Positions 42,529-50,714 of a DNA stretch of 64,000 nt are shown here, in pieces. The stretch is from NCBI GenBank assembly GCA_903970475.1, contig CAJCIQ010000211.1, forward strand, positions 1 through 64,000, read 5' to 3'. The first letter of the stretch is position 1. The number at the start of each line of letters is the position of its first letter. The position numbers and the translations under genes were made by a program. The DNA comes from Beijerinckiaceae bacterium (GTDB lineage: Bacteria; Bacteroidota; Bacteroidia; Chitinophagales; Chitinophagaceae). Under the pieces are notes generated by a model, which saw only the letters and a list, made by a program, of their open reading frames with translations, searched no databases and was not told the DNA's origin.

Positions 42529-43569
42529 ATGATTGATAAAAGTCGCTTGCTCAAGCTTAACCTCTGTAGTTCCATAAACCTCCTTAAGTGGTCCATGGAT
42601 TCATCCTTACAGGGAGCAATGTTTGAGCAAACAAATAGAAAGGGAACGGAGACTGCGGGCAGGAGTAGCACGCGCAAAAGCTGCGCAAATACCGTGCCGA
42701 TTACGCTTGTCTTATTGTGTTTTTTCAATATACCCTGTTTGGGGGCCGGATCTCATCATCCAGGCATTGCGACCCCATCCTTTGGTATAGTGATCTTGCT
42801 GGGTGCTCAATTTTGGGTCATAGTGAACGCGGTATTGTTATTGGTGGCGTTGCTGGCCGTTGCTGCGGTCTTATTCATGAGGAAGGAATTTGACCGGAAG
42901 AAAGAAAAGGCGGCCTATAACAACCGGCTGCTGGAATTGGAGGCAAAAGCGCTGACCTCCCAGATGAACCCACACTTCATCTACAACTCCCTCAGTACGG
43001 TCCAACATTTGATTGTACTTAATGAACAACAAAAGGCCTTTGACTATATATCGGATTTTTCCTTGCTGATGCGCCAAATGCTCAACAACAGCAGGAAATC
43101 TTATGTAGCCCTGGAAGATGAGATAGATTTTTTGACCCGGTATATGGAGTTGGAGCGGTTTAGGTTCAGTAATTCTTTTGAGTACGAGTTTCAGGTGGAA
43201 GATGCCATTAAAGTTCATTCTCATTGTATCGCCCCCATGTTGATTCAGCCGATTCTGGAAAATGCGATAAAACATGGGATGGGTCCAAAAAAAGAAAAAG
43301 GCATCCTAAGGATTTCATTCTCATTTCATAAAGACATTTTAGAGTGTGTGGTTGATGATAATGGAGCAGGATGGAAGAAAACCAGAAGCGCAGTTAGTTC
43401 GTTAAAGCATGAGTCAACTGCGCTCAACATCATCCGGGAAAGATTGAATGTGATCAAATCATACGATGACAATCCCGGTAAACTGGAAATCATAGACAAA
43501 TTGTCGGCAGGATATCCGGAAAGTGGAACAGTAGTAAAGATTTTTATACCAATTATTAATTCGTTATAA
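42529..43569 (+). CDS. LytS/His_kinase-type sensor kinase
   Basis: A 346-residue membrane kinase. Two hydrophobic parts (VPITLVLLCFFNIPCL near 57-72 and QFWVIVNAVLLLVALLAVAAVLF near 94-116) precede a short coiled linker and the His_kinase domain, with the phosphorylated H149 in SQMNPHFIYNSLSTVQ. The ATPase has QPILENAIKHG and VDDNGAGW. The extracytoplasmic part is very short, so sensing may be within the membrane. The first residues before M23 (MDSSLQG) may not be translated. The LytTR regulator lies 100 bp downstream. Confidence 0.88.
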   Translation: MIDKSRLLKLNLCSSINLLKWSMDSSLQGAMFEQTNRKGTETAGRSSTRKSCANTVPITLVLLCFFNIPCLGAGSHHPGIATPSFGIVILLGAQFWVIVNAVLLLVALLAVAAVLFMRKEFDRKKEKAAYNNRLLELEAKALTSQMNPHFIYNSLSTVQHLIVLNEQQKAFDYISDFSLLMRQMLNNSRKSYVALEDEIDFLTRYMELERFRFSNSFEYEFQVEDAIKVHSHCIAPMLIQPILENAIKHGMGPKKEKGILRISFSFHKDILECVVDDNGAGWKKTRSAVSSLKHESTALNIIRERLNVIKSYDDNPGKLEIIDKLSAGYPESGTVVKIFIPIINSL

Positions 43570-43668
43570 GTTATAAAGCATCATAGCACCGATACCAACT
43601 GCAAAAGAACAGTTGTAAGCCTTGGAAATTACCTAAACCTCCTTATTTAAACCTTAAATGTCCAGTTT

Positions 43669-44430
43669 ATGAAGAAAATCAGAGCCGCTTTGGTAGATGA
43701 CGAGCAGGCCAATCTGCACATCCTTAAGAACATCTTATTGACGCAGTGTGAGGGTGTGGAAGTTGTATGGCAGGCAGATAATCTGGAAGATGCCAAGAAC
43801 AACATTAAGGAAAATGAAATCGATGTCCTGTTCATGGACATTGAAATGCCCCCCAACAATTCCTTCCAACTGCTGGAAGCCATTGCTCAACCCAATTTCG
43901 AGGTCATTTTCGTGACCGCCTACCAGGAATACGCGCTGCGCGCCCTGAAAATGGCTGCATTGGATTACATTCTCAAACCCATCAAGGGTTCTGACATCAT
44001 CCAGGTCATTGAGAAAATCCGCTTGAACAAAAAGAACAAACTGGGCGAACTGACGGGTATCATTAAACACTATGTCAACGGTATCCCTGAAAACTTTTCC
44101 AAGATCGTGGTACACGTTCAGGATGGATATGAGGTGATTGACATCAACAACATCATCTACATTGAAGCCCTGGATAGTTATACCAAATTGAGGCTGGTAG
44201 GCAATATTTCCTATGTTGCTTCCAGGTCCTTAAAAGAGTATGAAGAGATCCTGAGCGAAAAAGGGTTCTACCGGGTGCACAAATCCTACCTGGTTAACCT
44301 CCGCCACATGATGAAAATCATCAAAGGCGTAGCCCCTTCCGTGGTGATGACCAACGGAGCCTGCATCCCCGTATCTACCCGCAAAAAAGATGTATTCTTT
44401 ACGGAACTGAAAGAAGTCATTTATTTCTAA
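43669..44430 (+). CDS. LytTR-family response regulator
   Basis: A 253-residue regulator. The receiver (1-120) has D57 in VLFMDIEMPPNNSFQLL as phosphoacceptor, VTAYQEYALRALKMAALDYI and the lysine in LKPIKGSD. Residues about 150-250 are a LytTR DNA-binding domain with IIYIEALDSYTKLRL, ASRSLKEYEEIL and FYRVHKSYLVNLRHM. It should respond to the adjacent LytS-type kinase. LytTR proteins bind paired direct repeats; a 17-bp tandem repeat 1.8 kb away (46259-46294) is a speculative candidate site. Confidence 0.93.
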   Translation: MKKIRAALVDDEQANLHILKNILLTQCEGVEVVWQADNLEDAKNNIKENEIDVLFMDIEMPPNNSFQLLEAIAQPNFEVIFVTAYQEYALRALKMAALDYILKPIKGSDIIQVIEKIRLNKKNKLGELTGIIKHYVNGIPENFSKIVVHVQDGYEVIDINNIIYIEALDSYTKLRLVGNISYVASRSLKEYEEILSEKGFYRVHKSYLVNLRHMMKIIKGVAPSVVMTNGACIPVSTRKKDVFFTELKEVIYF

Positions 44431-44519
44431 TCAAAGGAACTGCCTATAGCTTTTTTTACACTGAACGCATTTCCACGCTTACCTCAGAAGTTTCACACCA
44501 GACCAGACCAGACGGTCCT

Positions 44520-46244
44520 CTAACGATTGCTTGCTTTTTTTACGAAGACCTCGATCCACCCATTGGTGGGTCGCCTGGGAGCCAGAAAGGAATCTATCTG
44601 TACATAAGCTGCGCTTCTTAAGCTATCCCTCACCCTGAAGGGATAAAAGTTGTTTAATACCGGCACGTATTCATAGAGTACCATATCGTACACGCTGTTC
44701 CGGATACGGGCACATACCGTGTCTGCCTCCCGGTTAAACATGCATACCCCCAAATGATACCACAAGGGCTCCATGGGGCCTTTATCTTCCGTAAAATTTA
44801 ATTCCCTGACCAAAGGAGTAAGTTCACTCATGTTCAGCACGTGGGGACGAGGGCCGGCTTCCGAGAACATAGGCATGGCCTTGAGCCGCTCTATCCCCGC
44901 TACCGTCGAAGGAGGCAACAACATGTTATGGAAGGAAGGCATGCCCGGCACCGAAGTCCAGGTCCCCTCATCCTCCCGGTAGGTCGTATCCAGGTTGCGC
45001 ATGAAGGTATGGCGGTTGATCACGTTTTCCCCGGTTGCAGAAACCGTTTCTCCGGTAGGCGCTACGGGAGCCGTAGCCGCCGGATGCAACCACTTCCCGC
45101 CTATCCTGTCGAGGTACTTCCAGTAAGATCCCGACCACCACAGCAGGATGACGCCCAGCAGCAGGACAACGGAGCGCGCGCCAACGTCAGCCGAACCAGA
45201 ACGCGCGCCGGCGGTCAAGCCCACGCCAGCTATCCCCGGCAACCACTGCGCCAGCGCCGTCAATATATAAGCCACCGCAAATGCGTGGAAAAAAATATTA
45301 TTATCCGGAGGTGTATAACTTGTCACCTGAAACACAGCCGCCGCGCCCAGGATCCCTATGGTCAGGATCAAGAACAATCCATGCGTCCGGTCCATCCAGA
45401 TTGACCTCCATCCCTGCTGATGTACCTGAGCCGAGGTCAACAAGATGATGAGCAGCAAATAGAATTTAATCCATTCAGAACCATTTAAAAAAGATTCCAG
45501 GATATCCGGCACCGAAAGCCTGGCCGTATGGGGCGCTTGTCCATGGTTAAACCAATAGCCAAAGGAATAACGGGTAAAGGGGAAAATGAGTAAAAAGGCG
45601 ATGATCACAAAGGCCCCTGCTATGACAAAGGCCAGGTTCCAGCGCTTACCCATCCAGGCAGCATATAAGGCCAGAGCTGCCCCTACGCCTATCATCAGCA
45701 TTCCTCCATCCTGTTTGGTGAAAAACGATAGGAATAACAAACATCCTGCCCCCACCGCGCAAGCCAGCCGGGTCCAACCCGTTTTGGCCCCAAAGGCTTC
45801 CAGCAAAGCGTAAATCCCCATGATCCCATAGAGGATATCCGTATTGTTATACCAGGGCCAGAAATTCGGCTGTATATAGGACAAACACCATATCAGCACC
45901 GCCCCTAACCGAATGGCCCAGGGCGCCTCCAGCCGCCTTAAAATCCCCCGGAAGGCCAGGCCGCCCAGGATATTGAGCAATACCTGGGCTTTGATCAGGC
46001 TCATCATGGATGGACCGAACACCTTGAAAAACAAAGCCGGTATCAGCCAGTACCCAAAACCCATGGGCAATCCAAAGTCCCGGTAAGGGATTTGTCCGGC
46101 ATAGAGGCGCCAGGCGCCTTCATAAGAAAGGAAAATATTAACCCTGTATGGAAAATGCAGTACCAGTGGGATCATGGAGATCCCGATGATCAAAAGGGTA
46201 TCAGCCTGACGGCATATAAACGAATGAGGGGAGGTAAGACGCAT
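44520..46244 (-). CDS. Polytopic membrane glycosyltransferase-like protein
   Basis: A 574-residue protein with about ten to twelve membrane segments in its first 400 residues, followed by a soluble C-terminal part. NIFLSYEGAWRLYAGQIPYR in the first periplasmic loop resembles the D/E-containing loop of GT39/ArnT-type (GT-C) enzymes that use lipid-linked sugars as donors; GLPMGFGYWLIPALFFKVFG follows as in these families. A Gly/Ala/Arg-rich bit (GARSGSADVGARS) is coded by GC-rich DNA. It is divergent from the polysaccharide operon starting at 46442 and has a tandem 17-bp repeat upstream. Confidence 0.6.
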   Translation of the reverse strand: MRLTSPHSFICRQADTLLIIGISMIPLVLHFPYRVNIFLSYEGAWRLYAGQIPYRDFGLPMGFGYWLIPALFFKVFGPSMMSLIKAQVLLNILGGLAFRGILRRLEAPWAIRLGAVLIWCLSYIQPNFWPWYNNTDILYGIMGIYALLEAFGAKTGWTRLACAVGAGCLLFLSFFTKQDGGMLMIGVGAALALYAAWMGKRWNLAFVIAGAFVIIAFLLIFPFTRYSFGYWFNHGQAPHTARLSVPDILESFLNGSEWIKFYLLLIILLTSAQVHQQGWRSIWMDRTHGLFLILTIGILGAAAVFQVTSYTPPDNNIFFHAFAVAYILTALAQWLPGIAGVGLTAGARSGSADVGARSVVLLLGVILLWWSGSYWKYLDRIGGKWLHPAATAPVAPTGETVSATGENVINRHTFMRNLDTTYREDEGTWTSVPGMPSFHNMLLPPSTVAGIERLKAMPMFSEAGPRPHVLNMSELTPLVRELNFTEDKGPMEPLWYHLGVCMFNREADTVCARIRNSVYDMVLYEYVPVLNNFYPFRVRDSLRSAAYVQIDSFLAPRRPTNGWIEVFVKKASNR

Positions 46245-46258
46245 AGGTATGATAAAGT

Positions 46259-46294
46259 TCGTCGTTTAACCCGAAGATCGTCGTTTAACCCGAA
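46259..46294. repeat. Tandem 17-bp direct repeat upstream of the GT-C-like gene
   Basis: TCGTCGTTTAACCCGAA occurs at 46259-46275 and again at 46278-46294, identical copies with a 19-bp period. It begins 15 bp upstream of the membrane protein start on the minus strand, in promoter or operator position. Confidence 0.6.
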
Positions 46295-46441
46295 AAATTC
46301 AGCGCACGTTAAATAAAACAAGGGGTTCACCCGATTTCCCCCCAGGGCCCAATCATTGTACTTAATTTGCAGTCTAACAGGGATCCTGCATTAGGTCTCT
46401 TTTATTTTGTTTACCTGGCAAAACCCAATTTGAGCGTCTTG

Positions 46442-47650
46442 ATGGGATTGGATATCATCATAGTAGGGCTACAGGCCTGGCACACGGATATTGGTAGTAA
46501 TTGTAAAAGCATCGCTACTGAGCTGTCTAAAAGACATAGGGTACTCTATGTAAATGCCCCATTGGACCGTAATACCCTGATTAAGGATAAAAACAACGCC
46601 CACGTGCGCATGCACCTGGACATCCGAAGCGGTAAGGCGCCCAACCTCCTGGAGGTCCAGCCTGGTCTCTGGAGTTATTACCCGGAACATATTCTGGAAT
46701 CCATCAACTGGATTCCCTCAACGGCCCTGTTTTCCCTGGTCAACCGGATCAACAACCGGCGCTTTGCCGCCGACATCAAGAAGGCAGCCAAAGCCCTGGG
46801 GTTTGGACGTTTTGTCCTGTTCAATGACAACGATATCTTCCGCACTTTTTATCTGAAGGAACTACTCAGACCGGAAGTGTATGTGTATTACAGCAGAGAC
46901 AACCTGGTGGGCGTGGATTACTGGAGGAGGCATGGATTAAGGTTGGAACCCAAACATATTGCCAAGGCAGATCTGGGAACGGCCAACTCAACTTTCCTCG
47001 CCTCTTACCTGAGCAAATACAATCAAAATAGTTTATACATAGGACAAGGTTGCAACCTGGCCTTATTTGATGCGGGTAAATCCTACGAAAGGCCGGAAGA
47101 CCTCAAAGACATTCCCCACCCCATAGTTGGATATGTCGGAGCCGTCAATAGCCTGCGGTTGGATCCAGCCGCCCTGAAGGAAATTGCGGAGTCCAGGCCC
47201 GATTATAGCCTGGTATTGGTAGGTCCCGAAGACGAAACCTTCAAAAACAGCGATTTACATGGGCTAAAAAACGTATATTTCTTAGGCAAACGTCCCATTG
47301 AATCCCTACCACAATATGTTGCTTCTTTTGACGTCTGCATTAATCCCCAACTGGTCAATCCGGTGACCATAGGAAACTACCCCTTGAAAATAGATGAATA
47401 CCTGGCCATGGGTAAACCCACCGTGGCTACCCAAACCCAGGCCATGGAGGTATTCCGGGATCATGTATATATGGCTGAAAATGCCAGGGATTATCCCTCG
47501 CTCATCGATAAAGCCCTCAGCGAAGATGATCCTCAAAAACAAGGGCAAAGAAGAAGGCTGGCCTCCACCCATACCTGGGAAAGCTCAGTAGCCATCCTGG
47601 AACAAGCCATAGAAAAGACACAATCAATAATAAAGACCATTAACTACTAA
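46442..47650 (+). CDS. Glycosyltransferase family 4-like (TuaH-type)
   Basis: About 402 residues from the ATG at 46442; the longer frame uses a TTG and gives no extra family similarity. MGLDIIIVGLQAWHTDIGSN opens the first Rossmann half, with VNAPLDRNTLIK and YYSRDNLVGVDYWRRHGLRL following. IVGYVGAVNSLRLDPAALKE, LVGPEDETF and DVCINPQLVNPVTIGNYPLK to EYLAMGKPTVATQ form the donor-binding half, with the E-x7-E-like region of GT4/TuaH enzymes. It is the first gene of a packed run with an acyltransferase, UbiA, SDR and HAD genes, so it should add a sugar to the same product. Confidence 0.85.
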   Translation: MGLDIIIVGLQAWHTDIGSNCKSIATELSKRHRVLYVNAPLDRNTLIKDKNNAHVRMHLDIRSGKAPNLLEVQPGLWSYYPEHILESINWIPSTALFSLVNRINNRRFAADIKKAAKALGFGRFVLFNDNDIFRTFYLKELLRPEVYVYYSRDNLVGVDYWRRHGLRLEPKHIAKADLGTANSTFLASYLSKYNQNSLYIGQGCNLALFDAGKSYERPEDLKDIPHPIVGYVGAVNSLRLDPAALKEIAESRPDYSLVLVGPEDETFKNSDLHGLKNVYFLGKRPIESLPQYVASFDVCINPQLVNPVTIGNYPLKIDEYLAMGKPTVATQTQAMEVFRDHVYMAENARDYPSLIDKALSEDDPQKQGQRRRLASTHTWESSVAILEQAIEKTQSIIKTINY

Positions 47651-47661
47651 ACCTTATCCAT

Positions 47662-48288
47662 TTGTCTTTTGCCGCTTACATAAAGCAACATCCATCTCTG
47701 AAACGCCTGGCCTTGCGTACGCTCATGCCGGCAGGTGAGGCCAGGCCCCGGTGGTGGGTAAGGAACCTGCTCAACCCCTTTTTGATGAAAAAAGGGAAAG
47801 GGGCAAAGATCCGGCGCAGGACACGCATGGACATCATGCCCTTCAATAACTTCCGGTTGGGCGCCCATAGTATGGTAGAAGATTTTGCCTGCGTAAACAA
47901 CGGCATGGGAGACGTCCTTATCGGAGATCATTCCTTAATCGGCATTGGCTGCGTCATCATCGGACCCGTAGAAATCGGCAACAATGTCATCCTGGCCCAG
48001 CACATCGGCGTTTCTGGCCTTAACCACGGCTACAAGGACATTAGTATTCCTATCAAAAATCAGCCTTGCGAAACAGGGTTGATCCGGATTGGAGACGATT
48101 CCTGGATAGGCGCCAATGCTGTCATCGTAGCCGGGGTCACGATTGGCAAACACTGCATTGTAGCCGGGGGTAGCGTAGTGACCAAAAATGTAGCAGACCA
48201 TACCATGGTCGGTGGTAATCCGGCCCGAATACTCAAACAATATAATGTACAGACAGGTGATTGGGAAAAGCCCTTGATCACCCGGTAA
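47662..48288 (+). CDS. Hexapeptide-repeat O-acyltransferase
   Basis: A 208-residue left-handed beta-helix acyltransferase starting at a TTG at 47662, 11 bp after the GT4 stop. Repeats of the [LIV]-G-x4 type run from about residue 85 on: VLIGDHSLIGIGCVIIGPVE, IGNNVILAQHIGVSG, IRIGDDSWIGANAVIVAGVT and IGKHCIVAGGSVVTKNVAD. HIGVSGLNHGY holds a likely catalytic histidine. Such enzymes acetylate sugars using acetyl-CoA. In this operon the acceptor is probably the glycan or its lipid-linked sugar. Confidence 0.85.
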   Translation: MSFAAYIKQHPSLKRLALRTLMPAGEARPRWWVRNLLNPFLMKKGKGAKIRRRTRMDIMPFNNFRLGAHSMVEDFACVNNGMGDVLIGDHSLIGIGCVIIGPVEIGNNVILAQHIGVSGLNHGYKDISIPIKNQPCETGLIRIGDDSWIGANAVIVAGVTIGKHCIVAGGSVVTKNVADHTMVGGNPARILKQYNVQTGDWEKPLITR

Positions 48289-48292
48289 AATA

Positions 48293-49285
48293 ATGTTCAC
48301 CCTCAGAGACATCATGCATAACGTTACCAATACGCCGCTTACTTCTGGAACCACCCAGGTCACACATCCTTCCATGAAAAGAGGTTTGTTGGGAACGGTG
48401 ATTCCCTATCTGCAACTGATGCGCGTGCAACAGTGGGTTAAAAATTCCTACTTGTTTTTGCCCATGTTTTTTTCCGGGGAAATGTTCAGACTACCCTTGC
48501 TGGTGCAGGCAGGATGGGGCTTTTTATCCTTTTGTTTTGTCGCTTCCAGCATATACATCATCAACGATTATATGGACAGGGAAGCCGATCGCCTGCATCC
48601 GGTAAAACAATTCAGACCCATGGCCTACGGATTGGTATCCGGCACTTCCGGACTGATCCTGTCGGGCGTTTGCCTCGCCCTCGGCGTAGGACTCGGAGCC
48701 ATGGTCAAAGATAAATTCCTGTTTGTCCTGCTGCTGTACTTCTTCATGAACCTGGCCTATTCCCTGGGCTTAAAGAATATCAGCATCCTGGACGTACTGA
48801 TCTTGTCCATGGGTTTTGTATTTCGGGTGAAAGCAGGCGGGGTAGCTACCCACATCGCCATCTCTGAATGGTTGATGATCATGGTGTTCCTGCTTTCCAT
48901 TTTCATGGCCGTAGCTAAAAGAAGGGATGACCTGGTTATCAAACAAAAATCCGGGCTGGATCTAAGGGCTTCCCTGAAAGGCTACAATATAGACTACCTT
49001 AACCTGATCATGGCACTTCTGGCCGCCGTTATTGTGGTGGCCTACCTGATGTATACCATTTCTCCGGAAACGGTTGCCCGTTTAAAAACCTATAGACTTT
49101 ACTATACCACCGTCTTTGTATTGGCCGGTTTGCTCCGATACCTGCAAATCACCATCGTTGAAAACAATACCGGCTCCCCAACCCGCCTCCTGCTCAAGGA
49201 TAGGTTCCTTCAGTTAACGCTGTTGGCATGGATAGCCAGTTTTTACTTCATTCTTTACATGCCCGATATATCCCTGTTCAAATGA
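48293..49285 (+). CDS. UbiA-type prenyltransferase, DPPR synthase-like
   Basis: A 330-residue membrane protein with about eight or nine helices. MRVQQWVKNSYLFLPMFFSG and IYIINDYMDREADRLHPVKQ (the N/D-x3-D metal motif) match the branch of UbiA that joins 5-phosphoribosyl diphosphate to a polyprenyl phosphate, as in mycobacterial Rv3806c. AKRRDDLVIKQ is a second family segment. This reaction starts the route to polyprenyl-phosphoryl ribose and arabinose. The following gene, a DprE2-like reductase, starts within its last codons. True start could be a later ATG (residue 8 or 28). Confidence 0.8.
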   Translation: MFTLRDIMHNVTNTPLTSGTTQVTHPSMKRGLLGTVIPYLQLMRVQQWVKNSYLFLPMFFSGEMFRLPLLVQAGWGFLSFCFVASSIYIINDYMDREADRLHPVKQFRPMAYGLVSGTSGLILSGVCLALGVGLGAMVKDKFLFVLLLYFFMNLAYSLGLKNISILDVLILSMGFVFRVKAGGVATHIAISEWLMIMVFLLSIFMAVAKRRDDLVIKQKSGLDLRASLKGYNIDYLNLIMALLAAVIVVAYLMYTISPETVARLKTYRLYYTTVFVLAGLLRYLQITIVENNTGSPTRLLLKDRFLQLTLLAWIASFYFILYMPDISLFK

Positions 49286-50025
49286 CACAAAGTACCAAAA
49301 GCGCTCTCCTCTTAGGGGCAGGATCCGATATGGCCGTCGCCATCGCTCACCAACTGGCTTCCAGGGGCTATGATTTGGTCTTGGCCGGAAGAGATAAAGA
49401 TTACCTCTCAGGGTTGGCCACCGACCTGAGCATCAGAGGGACCATCCAGGTATCCGTACAGTATTTCGATGCATTGGATTATGGTAGCCATGAAGCATTC
49501 TATGCCTCCCTAGCGCATGTTCCAGAAGTGACCGTTTGCGCCTTCGGATACCTGGGTGACCAGGAAAAGGGCCTGACCGACTTCAAGGAAGCCCAGCGCA
49601 TCCTGGGCACCAACTATATTGGAGCCGTCTCTATTCTCAATCTCATTGCCACCGACTACGCCCGTTTAAAAAGGGGCACCATCGTAGGCATCAGTTCTGT
49701 AGCCGGAGACAGGGGAAGGGGGAGCAATTTTCTGTATGGAAGCGCCAAAGCAGGGTTCAGTGCTTACTTATCCGGCCTGAGAAACCGGTTTTATAAGGAA
49801 GGGGTGAGCGTTATTACAGTAAAGCCGGGATTTGCCGCTACCCGCATGACGGCCCACCTGCACTTACCTCCGGCCCTGACAGCCAGTCCTGAACAAGTAG
49901 GTCAGTCCGTGATCAGGGCCATATCCCATAAAAAAGATACCATTTACGTGAAATCCGTTTGGAAATGGCTGATGTTGGCCATCCGGATGATTCCAGAACC
50001 CTTTTTCAAAAAAATGAGCTTATAG
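49282..50025 (+). CDS. DprE2-like short-chain dehydrogenase
   Basis: About 247 residues from the ATG at 49282, overlapping the UbiA stop by 4 bp (ATGA). ALLLGAGSDMAVAIAHQLAS is the NAD(P) loop; VTVCAFGYLGDQEKG, GISSVAGDRGRGSNFLYGSA and KAGFSAYLSGLRNRFY carry the YxxxK site; KPGFAATRMTAHL and IRMIPEPFFKKMSL end it. These segments line up closely, from memory, with mycobacterial DprE2 (Rv3791), which reduces decaprenyl-phosphoryl-2-keto-ribose to arabinose. That reaction requires an oxidase, DprE1, which is not encoded here. Position next to the DPPR-like UbiA supports the assignment. Confidence 0.8.
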   Translation: MTQSTKSALLLGAGSDMAVAIAHQLASRGYDLVLAGRDKDYLSGLATDLSIRGTIQVSVQYFDALDYGSHEAFYASLAHVPEVTVCAFGYLGDQEKGLTDFKEAQRILGTNYIGAVSILNLIATDYARLKRGTIVGISSVAGDRGRGSNFLYGSAKAGFSAYLSGLRNRFYKEGVSVITVKPGFAATRMTAHLHLPPALTASPEQVGQSVIRAISHKKDTIYVKSVWKWLMLAIRMIPEPFFKKMSL

Positions 50026-50027
50026 TC

Positions 50028-50648
50028 ATGAGCACCGCCTACTCGCATTCGTCCATTGCTTTTTTCGACTTTGACGGGACCATTACGTCAAAGGATACCT
50101 TGGCGGAGCTGTTGAAATTCCAGAAGGGAAAATTTAAGTATTATACCGGATTGGTCTTCCTATCCCCTGCGTTGATCCTGTTTAAACTGGGGTTGATTTC
50201 TAACCATAGGGCAAAAGAGATTCTGTTGGAGTTTTTCTTTAAGGGCATGCCCGTATCGGACTTCAATGCCCGGTGCAGGGAGTTTGCCGAAACCCGGCTA
50301 CCCTTGCTTTTCCGAAAAGGCGCTTTGTCTGAGATACGGAGGCATTTACAAAACAATACCCCCGTTGTCATCGTAACCGCCTCTCCGGAAAACTGGGTCC
50401 TTCCCTGGTGCCAGCAGTACAACCTGGAATGTATCGCTACCCGCCTGAAAGTCCGCAACGGCAAACTGACGGGTAAGATATCCGGGCAGAATTGCTCCGG
50501 GGAAGAAAAAGTAAGGCATATCCTGAAACGATACAACCTATCTTATTATACAAAGATCTACGCCTATGGGGACACACCGGGTGACCTCCCCATGTTGTCA
50601 TTGGCTACGGATAGCTATTATAAACCATTTAAGGAAAGAACCTATTAA
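50028..50648 (+). CDS. HAD-IB family phosphatase
   Basis: About 206 residues from the ATG at 50028, 2 bp after the SDR stop. FFDFDGTITSKDTLAELLKF has the DxD nucleophile pair (D14, D16), VIVTASPENW is motif II, and IYAYGDTPGDLPMLSLA is the metal-binding motif IV. HAD-IB members include phosphoserine phosphatase-like enzymes. In this operon it is a good candidate to remove the 5-phosphate from polyprenyl-phosphoryl-5-phosphoribose, the step between the UbiA and DprE2-like reactions; that substrate is inferred. Confidence 0.85.
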   Translation: MSTAYSHSSIAFFDFDGTITSKDTLAELLKFQKGKFKYYTGLVFLSPALILFKLGLISNHRAKEILLEFFFKGMPVSDFNARCREFAETRLPLLFRKGALSEIRRHLQNNTPVVIVTASPENWVLPWCQQYNLECIATRLKVRNGKLTGKISGQNCSGEEKVRHILKRYNLSYYTKIYAYGDTPGDLPMLSLATDSYYKPFKERTY

Positions 50649-50714
50649 ATAAACGAACGCTTACCATAAGGACTACTATCCAGCATTGCTTTGCTCCCCC
50701 ATTCCACCTCGAAC

